A program made the translations under genes and the position numbers. A stretch of 64,000 bases of DNA, from positions 14,248,708 through 14,312,707 of the forward strand of contig CM033391.1 in NCBI GenBank assembly GCA_019426215.1, written 5' to 3'. The number at the start of each line of letters is the position of its first letter. Positions within the stretch are counted from its first letter, which is position 1. Below are positions 45,471-58,513 of this stretch, one piece after another. The notes below the pieces were generated by a model. It made no database searches. It was given only the letters and a program-made list of their open reading frames with translations, and was not told the origin of the DNA. Source of the DNA: Buddleja alternifolia. Its lineage: Eukaryota; Streptophyta; Magnoliopsida; Lamiales; Scrophulariaceae.

Positions 45471-45951
45471 ATTTCTGCCTGGCAGATATATATCACACGC
45501 CTAAATGTTATCTCGACAAACGCTCGCATCTGAACAACGAGTCAACCATGTTTGGCTGATACGGACGCTGCGATGGCCTAATCTCGCGTAGAAACTTAAA
45601 AACATGGACCCCACCAACTACTACTCTCGCAAATCTTCGCTGTTCGCTTCCAATTCCATTTTATTCATCCGTCCAAATTTACCCCTATTTGTCTATTATA
45701 ATACCGATACTTCCACACGACTTGTGTTTATTATTTGTCAATTCCGCCAATCGTCTCCACTTTCAATTCCCTCGTACACATCGATCGATCAACTTAGGGT
45801 TCAAAATTTTGATAATATTGATACTGTGTTACGCTTGATTTTACGAGTTCATTTGTAATTCTGCAAAATTTGATTCATATTTTTATTTCTTTTTTGAATT
45901 TTAGCTGATCTGATACTATATATATATATATATATATTGGTGTAAGAAAAA
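45471..45951 (+). promoter_or_regulatory. Promoter and 5' UTR region of the ORP3-type gene
   Basis: The sequence changes here from repeat to unique, more GC-balanced DNA. TATATATCAC at about 45487 could be a TATA element. From about 45600 the pyrimidine-rich text is typical of a plant 5' UTR. A 5' UTR intron ending near TTTTAG at 45900-45904 is possible. The start codon at 45952 has the context AAAAATGGG. Confidence 0.45.
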
Positions 45952-46095
45952 ATGGGGAGTCCGGAGAAGAATCAAAACAATGGGGGATTCTTCGCGACCA
46001 TGACATCGGGATTGTCGATGTTCAGCAGCGCCATGCATAGATCTGTCAACGGGTATGTAAATATACTGTTGTCTTTTTAAGTTTTGTTGATGCAA

Positions 46096-46130
<35 letters not shown>

Positions 46131-49100
46131 CGTGCGTGCGTGTAATTGTTATATTTGAATTTCTGAAGTATGTTAATTTGTTGGGATTTTGATGATCGGA
46201 AGCTTGAATTTTTCTGCTGTAGTAATATTTGAGCATCGGAGTTCATCATTTGGTGATTGGATTGATTGAATAATGAGTGTGGCAATGTCTGTAAAAGTTT
46301 TGATTTTGTTACTTTGCTTTTTGAAAACATTTTGCATGCAAATTATGGAAGAAAAAAAAGAGTTGAAATTTCTGTCATCTCTGAATTAGGTACTCTTTAA
46401 CTGTACGTGAATGAGAATTTATATCGTACTTCATCTTTTCTTCTGTCCAAAATAACCGTTTGCGCAAGGAGGATTTTATTTCCCTTCAAAGTTTATTCTG
46501 GCTGTTGAGGATTTCCTGTCTTTTCTCTTTCTGGAGTAAAATAAGTATCTAGTGATGAAAAATTAACGGATAAGGCGCCATCTATAGCGAGGAGTATGAG
46601 ATGAGCTCTGTTATTCGAAGTTTAATTTGAGTCATTAATGGTATGAAACTCGCACGAAAAACATGTATGTGTATTTTAGCTTGGTGATTTCCTTTTGCAT
46701 AAGACTTGATGAAGCGCAGCTTTTTTAGTTCAACTGTCCTAGGTTGAAGCTCATAGTCATATATAAGCACACCTAAAGTTCATCTTTTTGAATTTTCATC
46801 AAATAACCAATCATTTAGAAAAGCAAATCTTTTGATTCCCGGTTAAACTTGAATCATATAAGCTAAATTTGGAATTCGCGTAGATTATGATTTTATTTTA
46901 TTTTTGACTAGATGAAAGTAAAAGTGAAAACCTATATGTAATATGTTGACTGATAGTTGAAAACCAATTAATTATTGCTCGTCTTTCATTGTCAACGGAA
47001 GATCTGAAATTTATGGTCAAGCTTAATTCACTTTTAGGAGCTAATGCTACTTTTTGTTACGCTGATGAGTGGCTTGGTTCATATGCAATGTAGAGATTCT
47101 ATGATTGTCAAGATTCAAAGCTCAGGCCTGAGGATTTTTCCATTCAAATTTATCCTAATACAAATCGTTCATTTTGGAACTTGCTTTATCTTCTATATTT
47201 AGTTTCTTTTTGACAATTTTACTGTTTCCTCTGTTAATTTCTTATGAAGACCTTTTCATAAAAAACATTCTAACTTGTATTTTTAAATTTTTTTGTTGAC
47301 TATCGTCTCCAACATTAGCTTTTAATGTTAGTGAGTTACCTCGATGTTCGACACTACTAACTATGCATACAAGCAACAATTTTCATGATTCTTATCTTAT
47401 TTGGGACTATTAATCTCTATTAAATAATACAATAATGCTCTGTTATTTGTCAAGCTCAGTTCTATAAGATGATTATTTGTGTTGGTCTTCTATTGTGTTA
47501 ATTGATTCTTTTGCCTTATTAATGTCACGATAATGTTTGATTTGAAAGATAATGTTTACTTTCCCTGCCATTAGGCTGCTTGGCTATGAAGGTGTGGAAG
47601 TTATAAATCCTGAAGGAGGAAAAGAAGATGCTGAAGAGGAAGCACAGAGGGGAAGATGGAAGCAGGAGGTGGGTTGTCTTATGATTATGTCCATTTTCTT
47701 CATAAGAACTAGCTGCCGAGGCATGATGCATGTGTAAACACAATACTGGAAAAGAAATTGAGAATGATTAAGGCATAGTATGTATACACTATACAATATT
47801 GCAAACATTACAATATGTAGAAGAATATAGATGAAATAATAATATTTTGCTGCATTCAGAACCAGAATTTTTCATATCATATGATGATAAGAATCTTCAT
47901 TTTCCTGTATCCTATATGAGTTGATTCACAAATCATACTAAAAAGTCTCAATACGTATTTATGAACGACATACAAAAAAATAGCAATTATCACAAATAAA
48001 GTTGACTTAGAAAATCAGAACCTGAAAAAGATTAGTGGTAAACAAAACAATTATGTGTAAAACCAACAAATAATTCTAGTGGAAAAATTCTAAAGACATT
48101 AAACCTGCCTTGATAGTTGTATCTTTAAGTGACTGTTGCTGTTATAAGTGTACACTTGTATGGATTGTGTACTGATAGATCTATTGCTTCCTCCAAGGAA
48201 CGTGACGGTTACTGGAAAATGATGCAAAGTTATATTGGTTCTGATATCACATCAGTGGTGACTCTCCCTGTCCTCATATTTGAGCCAATGACAATGCTTC
48301 AGAAAATGGCAGAGGTTTGTGCTTTTTCTTGCATAATCTGCTGCTACTGTAATACTATGCTGTTTTCACCTCAACTGATATTTACGATTATTATGACAGT
48401 TAATGGAGTATTCGCACCTTTTAGATCAAGCAGATGAATGTGAAGATCCCTACATGCGATTGGTGTATGCATGTGAGTACTTGTTGCTTTAAATAATACA
48501 GAAACTGATATTTTAGTATGTACTAATATGTGGAAATTTTTGCGATACCTTTTCTTCTTCTGCTGTTTGATGCAGCATCATGGGCAGTGTCTGTTTATTT
48601 TGCATACCAACGTACTTGGAAGCCTTTCAATCCGATTCTTGGTGAGACATATGAAATGGTTAACCATGACGGGATCACATTCATCTCAGAGCAGGTTAGA
48701 ACAAAGAAAACAGAACGACTGATATGTTCTGGGTATATATAAAGGACAACACTTCTCAGAATATGATGGGGTTTATCATGATTATATCTATACATGCAGT
48801 TCTTGTTGCTTCTAGATGCCTTCTATATGTTAATTTGAAGTTTTGTATACTTTGCAGGTCAGTCATCATCCTCCTATGAGTGCTGGTCATGCTGAAAATG
48901 AGCATTTCACATATGACGTGACATCTAAGTTAAAGACTAAATTTTTAGGGAACTCTGTCGATGTCTATCCTGTTGGAAGGTAAGTTTTGTGTGGTTATCT
49001 ATCACTGGTCATTGTATTTGTCTAATGTATTGAACTATAGTTGATTGTTTAGCTTTTAACAGTTCTGAATCTGAATATACACACGTTGATTTCTATATTT

Positions 49101-52100
49101 CTTTGGTGTTGTGATTCCGTTACTTCTAACTTTCTTAGGAATTCTTATCATGTTTCTTCAATGCAGAACACGTGTGACTCTCAAACGAGATGGTGTTGTC
49201 CTGGATTTGGTTCCCCCTCCTACCAAAGTTAACAATTTGATTTTTGGACGAACCTGGGTGGATTCGCCAGGAGAAATGGTCATGACAAATTTGACTACAG
49301 GGGACAAAGTCGTCCTGTATTTTCAACCTTGTGGTTGGTTTGGGTATGTTTACATTTCATCTTTTCTCTTATCGACCTTCCTTAGCTGTACGCTTATGTA
49401 TTGCAACCTTTACAATTATGTGGATCTTTGCCTTGCTTGTAGGATATTATTAAAACGTTTGGCTGCACCAACCTTTACTATTGTGTGGATCTTCCTCTTG
49501 CATGTAGGATATTATTAGTCAGAAGTCCCGTTAAAATGTTTGGCTGCACCAACCTCCTCGCTTTATCTTATCCTGAATTTCTAGTTCTTGGTGAACTTCA
49601 TTTTAGAGTGTACCTGTTTAATTGAATTATTGGCTAGTGCTACCATGTGAAAGAACAAATTAAGTTTGTAAACTTCTGATGTGATCCTGATCGACACAGC
49701 TCCAACACATGTCTAACACAAGATTTGGCATATCTATAAATTAAACAAAAAAATTCTGGCAATGTGTGGGACACAGCTGAAGGTGTGTCGATTCGCTTCG
49801 TACAAAACTGGGGCTTTTTTAAAAAATTTCAAACTTCAGGTTTATTAAGAAACTAAAAAAAAAAGTTTAAGTCTGTAAATTAGTGTTACTTCTTATCAGT
49901 TCACTATATCTATCTTTTTGAAAGTTTATAGTTTAAAGAACTTTTCTTTCTGAAAGTTTTCTTTAACTCACTAAAATGCAGATTTCCCGTTACCGATCTT
50001 CACCAGTCTTCCTCCTTGTAGAATCTCGCAGATGTGCTATAAATCCACCACTAATTTACAAAGTTGTGCATATGAGTGCAATATGTATATGTCTGTTATA
50101 CGACAATTGTTTCTGCACCTGCAGGGTGTCATGCCCTAAACTTTTTAAGAATCTGCATGTCCTCTGTCCTGTCGTGTCAATATCCGTGCATTTTAGATTG
50201 AGCAGATGTCAAATACTATGACAATGTAAAGGCCTGATTTTGTGAGCTCTAGCAAATGCCATCCCCTTTATCTTTCAAGGTCCATCCTTTTTAAAATAAT
50301 CAGGTCCGATAATCATAATCAAACATGACAACTGTATCCAAAATTATATGGAAATATCCTGTTCTGATGATTGATGAGGGTTTTTTTTGATCTTCAGATC
50401 TATTCTTGTCCGTCTATCTGTGTATTGGTCTATTGTAATTGAGAAATACACTTTGCACTTGCTTCTGATGTCTATCGGACCATTTTGGGTGCAGAGCTAA
50501 TAGATATGAGGTGGATGGATATGTATACAATGCTAATGAGGAACCTAAAATATTGATGACTGGAAAATGGAGCGAGTCCATGAGTTATCAACCATGTGAT
50601 TTGGATGGAGAACCTCTTCCTGGCACAGAACTGAAAGAGGTTAATTTTTTGATATTCTTTTATTCTTTTCTATCTTTACTGGTACTGCAATGAGAAATTG
50701 AGACTGGTATATCCTGTTATCTTCTTTGTAACCCTATACAATCGTGCAGTGATCTGAGATATGAAATATTCCCTATACAATCGTGCAGTGATCTGAGATA
50801 TGAAATATTCCCGCTCAGTTAAGAGCTGAGATTATTCTATGCAGTGTTATTTTTGGGATTTTCTTATTCTCTCTATTGCTTATTTTCTAGCAGTAGGAGT
50901 TTAATGGTGTAATTTCAATCTAACCTTTATTACCATAGTCATCCTCTATTTTCCTATCACATCTGTATCTATACCTCTAAATGATTGAAGAGCAACTCTT
51001 TTGTGTCTTTGCTCTGTCAAGTTAGTTTCTTCTTCTTGTTTCTCTCCCCAGCCTATATGTTGTTATCCATTCTCTCTCCAGTTTTTGTGGCTATCTTCTC
51101 ATTAATTTTTCCCCTCTCGCCAATTTATCTCTAATTATACAAAATTATTTTTCTTCATTAGTAAAAATTTTAAGTAAAATGTTATAATAAATTGTAATTA
51201 TCATATTCCACATAGGCTTCCAGTGCGCTACATACTCTAGTTAATTTATAAATGCTCAACTTGATTCTTTCATTAGCACCATTCTTAGTCTTGTTTTGGT
51301 GGGAAAAAATGGCTTTTTTCTATGCAATTGATTGATATAACCTGGTCTCATATTGCAATGAATTTCAGAATTTGATATCATGTTTGTCCCTTTACATATA
51401 ATATACCAAAAGCTGCTATAGGGTAGAGCTCTTCTGAACTATTTTAATTGACTAGCTTTTAACTGTGAACTGACAAGAAATATGCAGGTTTGGCATATTG
51501 CAGCAACGCCTCCCAATGACAAATTTCAGTATACCTACTTTGCACATAAAATAAACAGCTTTGACACTGCTCCAAAGAAGTTGTTGTCGTCAGATTCTCG
51601 ATTGCGTCCTGATAGATGGGCACTTGAGAAAGGTGACCTCTCCAAGGCTGGTGCCGCAAAGAGCAGGTCCGTCTGTATGTGTGTTTTCTCGACATGTTAC
51701 CATTGTCTCTTTGCTTTATTCATATCCACATGGACATACTGATCAGTCCTTTTAAGGTGTATATATAGATAATAAACAAAGCAATTGATATTGTGAGTAT
51801 TTCTATTCCCCAGGTAACAAAGTGTGGCCTATTCAGTTTTCTAACAATCTACTTAGTCCAAGATCATGTCATATGAACAAACTTTTATGGTCTAGAATAA
51901 CAAATGGGGACCAATTCCTGTCTGACTATCCACTCTGCCCAAGAATCTTCGGCTACAAATTCATTTGAAGAACTTATTTTAAGTTACTTTTTCCTTGCAT
52001 GAGTTGAAGATATCTAAAGACTCAGTTTTAACCTTTTAGACTCAGTTATCTAAAACTTAGTTATTTGACCAAACAGTTGTTCAAATGAAAATTATTAGAT

Positions 52101-54125
52101 GACTCAACACTACTTTGAAGGCGTATGTAGGAAAGTTTTGTTAAATTCACTGCTTTGTACTCTTTATTTTTATTTTCACCCTCTTTCCACTTTGGTTCAC
52201 TATGTTCCTTGGTTCACTGTTCTTTTTTCTTTTCTTAATGATTTCAACAAATTTGTTCATTATGAATTTCGAGACCTATGAACTCTTCGTTTATTATCAC
52301 CCATCTGCCTGGATGGACTTTTTGTATTATGTTTTCTTGACAATAAGACCAACCATAACATGTAGCATTACCTCAAATATCAAATCAATAAGATTGTCAT
52401 GCTATGTTATTCTTTAAGTTTGATTACTCTCTTTTTAATTTTGCTCATTGAAATGTTAAGAGCTGATTTGCACGAAATAGTTGCATAAAATTCAATTGTT
52501 GCTTGGTTATTGTCATAGGGGTATTTTTCGAGCCTAAATTTTTCTCGCCTCAAACACCACCGTGTGGCCTGATTTGCACCCAAATCAGTCAGCCTTCCGA
52601 TCCCCACAATTTCACTCATGTTTATGAGGGAGGTTAGAGAGAATTCAAGCACACAAAGCAATCACAATTCACACACAAAATGCTGAAATGTAAAGGCAAC
52701 ACAAATTTACGGCCAAAGCCAACCTTATATTAATTCTCACAGTATAATACAAGGAATCCCGAATTTGCACTCTCTCTACTCTAAATTTCGTACAAAGCAA
52801 TTCAGAGTAATTAAATACACTCAAGAGTTGTGATGGACATCCCCCATCACTAGGATTTTCAGCCAATTGCAAAGGAACATGTGTCGGGCAGTTTTCTCCC
52901 ACTAAAACTTCCCATAACCGCCTTTCCCTCCAATTCCAGCTTTCAAATCCCGTCCATATGCTGCAGCTTGGCTTGGTCAATGCTCCATATCCACCGCACA
53001 TGGTTTTCACATGACCCGACGTCCACTCGTCGGGTCACCCAACTGCCTGGCCCCGTCCGCACACAATCTGCCTGTCTGTCGGGCCAGCCTGTCGAGTCTG
53101 CCGAGTACTCTCGGCACCTGGCCGAGTTTTCCTGCACACTGCCGAGTTTTCTCGGCAGCTAGCCCACTGTCCCGGCCAAGGGTCACCCTGGCCGCACGCC
53201 AGGTGACCATCCTGCACACATTGCCCATAAATTGCCACAATCCCACACTTTCTAGGCCATGTCCAGTTTGTCTCAAGGCCATGCCCACTATTGCCCACAA
53301 CTTATTCAACTTGTGACACTTGTGTCGTGTACCGTCTTTGCACCGATCCGTGTCCCGACACCCACACACAGCCTTAACCCGTCATGTCGCCCCTCTCGAC
53401 ACCCGTCGTCTAGCTTGGCACGCAGGCTGGCCGCACCAAGCCAACCCGACGTTTTAAGGCGCTAACAGTTATCCACTTAAGGATATAATGTCTATGGCAT
53501 ACTTGGTTTGTTTATAGATAATAAAAAGTTCAACTTTCACTAATGGGCTGTAAATGGAAGTGGCTTCCAAAAGGAAAAATAATGTTTTTATGCATCTCGT
53601 TTTTATATTTTTTGTCAGATGAAACGAAAATGATAGTCTTGGTTTTGCAATGGATGTACAAAATTTTTAAAAATAAATCAGCTCTTTTCATTTTGAAAAC
53701 ATGATTGCGTGATCTGAGTTGCAATGAGTTTCACTTTCTTGTGTGCACAACGAAACTAATTGAGTGTTCATGAAAATCATTCATTGAAATATGATCTTTG
53801 TCTTCCTAAGAAGAATTAAATTAAATTTTACTTTATTAAGTAAACCTAACTTGTATGCATCCTACTCGTTTGCATATTTTTTAGTTTAGAGGAGCAACAG
53901 AGAGCTGAAAAGAGAACCCGAGAATCAAAAGGAGATCAGTTTGTACCAAAATGGTTCGACCAAACTGATGAAACTACACCAACGCCATGGGGAGAGTTGG
54001 AAGTCTACCGTTACAATGGTAAATACATCGAGCATCGAAATGCTATAGACACTTCAGATGCTATTGACACAAGTGATGTCCAGTCAATAGAATTTAATCC
54101 ATGGCAGTATGGTGATTTATCCTAG
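45952..54125 (+). CDS. ORP3A: Oxysterol-binding-protein-related protein, ORP3A-like, ten exons
   Basis: Exons: 45952-46052, 47575-47668, 48198-48314, 48400-48472, 48576-48694, 48858-48979, 49167-49343, 50495-50639, 51488-51666, 53885-54125. All introns are GT-AG and the phases join without a stop, giving 455 residues, about the length of Arabidopsis ORP3 proteins. The family signature EQVSHHPP spans the exon 5/6 junction (residues 167-174). Other blocks typical of the ORD lipid-binding barrel are [27 protein letters not shown] and the C-terminal [11 protein letters not shown]...[13 protein letters not shown]. There is no PH domain, as expected for the short plant subgroup. These proteins bind sterols or phosphoinositides and work at ER membrane contacts. 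A WFD motif near the C-terminus may serve ER anchoring through VAP proteins, as reported for the Arabidopsis relative. Intron 9 carries a solo LTR. Probably a functional gene. Confidence 0.93.
46096..46143. repeat. (AT)n(TG)n microsatellite in intron 1
   Basis: Tract of AT, then TG, then CGTG units, 43 bases after the exon 1 splice donor. Confidence 0.9.
49405..49556. repeat. Tandem duplication in intron 7
   Basis: A 65-bp unit beginning 'aacctttac.at' and ending 'ggctgcacc' (49405-49469) is repeated at 49470-49549 with a 15-base difference in length; a third unit starts at 49550. Non-coding. Confidence 0.7.
50732..50809. repeat. Perfect 39-bp tandem duplication in intron 8
   Basis: The unit starting CCCTATACAATCGTGCAGTG occurs twice without a mismatch (50732-50770, 50771-50809), which implies a recent slip or duplication. 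Confidence 0.9.
52511..53467. mobile_element. GC-rich solo LTR in intron 9 of the ORP gene
   Basis: TGTCATAGGG...GCGCTAACA, TG...CA termini, with a perfect 5-bp duplication GTTAT (52506-52510 and 53468-53472). 957 bp. The right half is GC-rich with repeated CGGGTC/GCCGAG units and stands out from the AT-rich intron. On the minus strand TATAAGG at about 52727-52733 follows the GC-rich part, so I favour minus orientation (U3 on the right). No coding sequence. It inserted in the last intron without touching splice sites. Confidence 0.9.
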
Positions 54126-54600
54126 AAATGAGGAGGTAATCCTGTTCTAGTGTTGTTTTTTTGGTTTATACTGTTTGCTGGGTAAGTTGGTGTTTATGTA
54201 GAATTAAATGTTGTTTGTGCGAATGTGTCTGTAACTAGTATTCTTGTGATTCTTATTTCGCAACATTATGGTTATATATGTGTTAGCAAATGTACTTTAT
54301 AAGATCACATTTCACATTTTCAATTTTTTCCGTATAATGTCTATTTCTGTTTAGACTGATTAATCTGCCTCTTAATTTTTGGGACTTCTTTGTCTCAAGC
54401 TTAGTCTAATTTAACGACTGTGGTGGAGGAATGTATCTAAACAAACTCTGATGCTTATTTAGGTTTCAATTTTGTAAGATGGCTTTTGCAATTTTAGTCC
54501 GAAAATGTGTATGTTGTGCCATTTTTCATTAAATTGCGTTTTTTAAAAAAAGAAAATAAGATAATTATTTGATTTCAATCCTATTTACAAATCATGACTG
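54126..54600 (+). other. 3' UTR and downstream of the ORP gene
   Basis: T-rich sequence after the TAG. The 3' UTR probably ends within 150-250 bases (T-rich 'ttgtttgtgcgaatgtgtctg' region). No canonical AATAAA in the expected place. Then ordinary intergenic DNA. Confidence 0.4.
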
Positions 54601-55605
54601 CAAACCCTATGTCGTGGGCCTTAGCGGACGTTTTTCATTCTTCACCCGGTCCTTAGTAGCCTTTCCAAAGGTAACCGGTTAGGTTGACTTTGAAAAGGTT
54701 CCTCATCGTGGTTCCTTATGCGGTGGCGGGTTGGGGCTGGGATTGTCTCCTAGGCGGGGTGGCTGAAAATTGCAAAGGAATGTTAATCAGTATGAGGCTC
54801 ATGACCGACGGCGAGGCGGGGTTATGCGGGAAGGGGAGAATGGAGGTGGTGATAGTATCGTGAAGTGAGGTGTTGATCTGTATTTGGGGAACGTGTGATG
54901 GGGCGGAGGGGTGTTTGTGTGGGCTAGGGAGCTGCGGGGGGAGTGAGTGGCCGAGAGTGAAGGCAATGGGTCGCGGTTTTGTGCAACTCGTCTCCACTAC
55001 ACCAGAACTAGAGGATCTTTGAAAGGGAACTTCATCCGTAAGCGGTGTTGGAGGACTCACAATTGAATAAGTTGTTGATGCAATAAAGGCTCTGATCCTA
55101 AGAGCTGCACATGATGGGGAATAGCCGGTGCATCAGGATTTGGTAAGTGTTCACTAAACCGCAGTTGGAAGAGAGAAGGAAAAAGAGCAAAGGATTTACA
55201 AGTCTAATAGGCGAAGAATGGCTGACACGTTAACTGCCTTCGATACTCGAAAAATCACCCAAGCGGTGTAACCCCCGGGGCGGACCCCAACTGAAGGGCG
55301 CTAGATGGACTAACGGCAAGCGAGATAACATAATGTTATCTCCAATTACCTCAAGAACGTATTGTTTCAGAAGAGGCATCTTGAAGGTGAATCATGTTCT
55401 TCGGAATTGATATGCATTGATAGGTCATAGTCTTAAGGTCTGTTTCAATTTTGTTAGACAATTAGACAATCGTGCTGCAAACATATTAGCCAAAGAGGGG
55501 CTCATGTGATGCAAGAGGGTGGTGCTAATCTCCCTCCTGTACACACAGTTCATTTTGACCGAAGTTTCGTAATGATATTATCCATTTTTGCTAAAAAACA
55601 GTGGT
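54601..55605 (+). mobile_element. 5'-truncated LINE 3' fragment
   Basis: GC-richer than its surroundings. The plus strand at 55440-55510 reads FNFVRQLDNRAANILAKEGL, the C-terminal end of the RNase H-like domain found in plant LINE ORF2 and related proteins. A short tail with a T-rich then A-rich end ('ttttgctaaaaaa') near 55590-55600 follows. Upstream text (54700-55260) is not clearly ORF2 and may be a different fragment. The antisense ORF at 54716-55060 is Pro/Ser-rich and most likely spurious. Confidence 0.5.
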
Positions 55606-56930
55606 TATATTTGGTCATATTTTCGGATCACTAGAAAATGAAAATCCACGCTCAAATTCATTTTCTCCAAGAAAATATGACCTCAATTGGTTGGCAACTT
55701 CAACTATGAAAAAATATTTTTTAGAGATTTTTTTCTCTAAATAGTGTGCTAGGTTGGCACATCAAAAAAAAATCTCAAAATTCTAAGTTTGAAGAAATTT
55801 TTGCAAAAAAAGAAAAAAAAGATTTTTTTTCATGATTTGACAGTTTCACTCATCGATTAGAAAGGTTTCTCTCGGCTATTTTTCAACATCAAAAGTCAAA
55901 TTTTTCACATATTATAATGCAAAATAATGAAACATGCAAAATAAAATTCATTTTACCTATTTTTTTATATCTAATTCTATAAGTTTAACTAAGATATGTT
56001 TACGAAAAATTACATCTAAAGATTAATCCAAACAAATTTTTCACAACAAAAAACATATCATATTAACCGTAATTATTACATGTTTTTATCTAAGGCAAAC
56101 TCATCCAAACACACGTTGAACACCACATTTCTTATCTCTAAAACATTTTTTCTCATTTTTGTCATGAAAAGAATTTTCGGAATTGGATATGTCATCCAAT
56201 TAAACTCATACATTCTCATATTTTACTACACATTATTCTATACAAATATTTATTAAAATTTTCAATCATATCATACTGTCTCTCATCATTAACTATTTTA
56301 TAATCACTAACAAAGTTATTCTCACTCTTACGTTCCAACTAACTCAATCATTTTCTATATCAAATCTCAATAAAATATCATTTTTATATCACATCAATAC
56401 TACTTCCAATAATTTTTTAAAATACAACGAAACATACTACAAAATTTAACATACTTGCATGAATACCGATAATTCACATGTTCAAGACAAATCTAAAACT
56501 ATACTTGAAAATATAGCCAAACACAACCATTATATTTTAAGATATTTTAAGAAAAGGCCAAATCAATTTATTTCCTTAAAAATTTCTCCTAAAACACATT
56601 TTTTCGGGATAAGCATGCCACGCACCCAAGGCTCAGAACGTACGAGTAACCCGGTTGTTTATGTGCTGGCTAAGAACTCTAATCTAGTTGAAAAGAGTGA
56701 CAACATTTCAGATTATGTTTTATCTCATATATATATTGATAATTATATAATCAAATAGTTTCATGGATTTCATCAAATTAAGGTTGTGTTTGGATTAAAA
56801 AATTTGAATGCAATGGATTTCAAAATGATCGATAAGTCCATAGAGCTTGTTAGATGATTTCAAGATCAATGAATTTTCCATCTTTGACACTGATTTTGAA
56901 CTTTTTTTCAATCAATATGATAAAGTTTAG
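55606..56930. other. AT-rich intergenic DNA, MITE-like debris
   Basis: Phrases such as 'catccaaacacacgttg' and 'tttctccaagaaaatatga' suggest worn MITE ends, but no pair with a duplication could be defined. 'aaggttgtgtttggat' at 56781-56796 is complementary to 'atccaaacacaacctt' at 57043-57058 and may be one end of a ~280-bp MITE. The ORF at 56459-56758 has no support. Confidence 0.35.
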
Positions 56931-57099
56931 GACAAAATACAAAATGTCCGCTTGAACTATACATATTGTCACATATCCCTTAAACTTTGAAAAGTATCAA
57001 AATAGTCTCTCATAAAAATTTATGATTTATGAAAATTCTCTCATCCAAACACAACCTTACAATATTTTAAGTAATGTGTTAATTAACAAATTATGGAGG

Positions 57100-57146
<47 letters not shown>

Positions 57147-57607
57147 GTAATTTTTTTTTAAGTGTTATCAACTAACAAATAATTTAAATCATGTTATCTG
57201 TAAATTTTTAACTTATAAATAAATAAATTCTTTAAATTAAATTAATAAAATTAAAAAACTTTCAATTAACAAATTGTAGATTTAAACTTATAAGATCTGT
57301 ATTTTTCAATTGTATCATATTCAATTTGTGAATTATAAGTTATTTAATTTTATCAATTAACACATGTTATTTAAATCTTGAACGAAGTTTATAAGATTTG
57401 CAATTTCTTACAAATCTTATAAGTTATAATAAAAAAAAATGAATAACCAAGTAAGATATTTGGTGCTTTAATATTGTAAGTTTTGTTTGGATGTAGCATT
57501 TGGCATAACTCATGAATTTTCCTTAGGGACTATTTTGGTATTAAAGTTTAGGGAGGTATATACAACAGTAGCAATAGTTTAGGGGATGTTTTGTATTTAG
57601 CTCTATA
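56931..57607. mobile_element. Long-TIR element (~145-bp arms)
   Basis: 56931-57075 and 57465-57607 are imperfect inverted copies ('acaaaatacaaaatgtcc', 'aaactttgaaaagtatcaaaatagtc', 'catccaaacacaacctta' on the left). The middle holds the (TTA)n tract. No clean target duplication found. Non-coding. Confidence 0.55.
57101..57146. repeat. (TTA)n microsatellite
   Basis: About fifteen perfect TTA/ATT units. Confidence 0.95.
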
Positions 57608-57643
57608 TTTCAAGTCTATTTACTTTGAGCTCGTTAAAATCTT

Positions 57644-58504
57644 GAGCAAAATATATATGTACCCCTGAACTATTTACTTTGTCTCATTTAGGTCTATGAA
57701 CTATCAAACGTAACAAAATGATTCATGAACTATCAAACGTAACAAAATAGTCCATCGATTTGATGAAACGTGTTTGATTTGTCGTGACATATTACTGATG
57801 TGGCCCTGAGTTTGATCATTGTAATGTGGCCATTGAAAAAGTTTGCCTATTTTGCCCTCACTTGCTTTCAATAAAATATTTTTTTTGTGCACTTATAGTT
57901 TTGCTATTTTTAACCATTTGGTTATAATTTTCTACGCATTTTTTAGCAGAAAATAATACACCGATTTTCTACTAATTTCTTAAGAAAAATTTACTTAAAC
58001 TTCCTTAAAATAAACTTTATAACCAAAAAAATCATTTATTCCAACATTTTCTTTCCACAAAATCCAACACTTAGGTTAATAAATTTACGGATTTAATTGT
58101 TTTTACCTTCTAGAGCAAAAAAGAATCATTTGTAGTTTTATCTAAAAATTTATTTATATAAAATTATATCGATAATTGATACTACTTATGTTTTAACTTT
58201 ACATTTCTCATTTTTTAATCTTCTTAAAACTTGCTTCAAAAAAAAAATCTTCTTAAAACTTTTAAAAAATATTTAATTATCATATTAAAAATAAAGTAAA
58301 ATTATATAAAAAAATATTTAAAGTACTTAATATTCAAAAATAATATTTATATTATTATTGTTTATCAATTTAAAAAATTAGATAAACACGTCCTTAAGTC
58401 GAGGGACTATTTTGTTATATTTGATAATGCAAGGACTATTTTATTATATTTAATAATTTAGGAATCTAAATGAGACAAAGTAGATAGTTCAGAGTTTTTT
58501 GCCC
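57644..58504. mobile_element. Mutator-like MITE, 861 bp, 9-bp duplication
   Basis: Perfect 9-bp duplication TAAAATCTT (57635-57643, 58505-58513). Arms: left 'gaactatttactttgtctcatttaggtc', right complement 'gaactatctactttgtctcatttagattcc'. Each arm also contains a short internal tandem ('actatcaaacgtaacaaaat' twice on the left). 9-bp duplication and long arms are Mutator traits. No transposase. Confidence 0.88.
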
Positions 58505-58513
58505 TAAAATCTT

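Noticed and set aside
46046..46330. Minus-strand ORFs with His-Thr repeats
   Set aside because: Translation of the (TG)n microsatellite in ORP intron 1.
53007..53369. Overlapping ORFs on both strands, 52.6-53.4 kb
   Set aside because: All lie within the GC-rich solo LTR in intron 9; the frames are open because of base composition.
54716..55060. 114-codon Pro/Ser-rich minus-strand ORF
   Set aside because: Antisense to a GC-rich stretch that is open on the plus strand too; composition explains the lack of stops.
54601..55400. Possible organelle-derived insert, because of higher GC than its surroundings
   Set aside because: No recognisable chloroplast or mitochondrial gene text; the adjoining RNase H-like frame fits a LINE fragment better.
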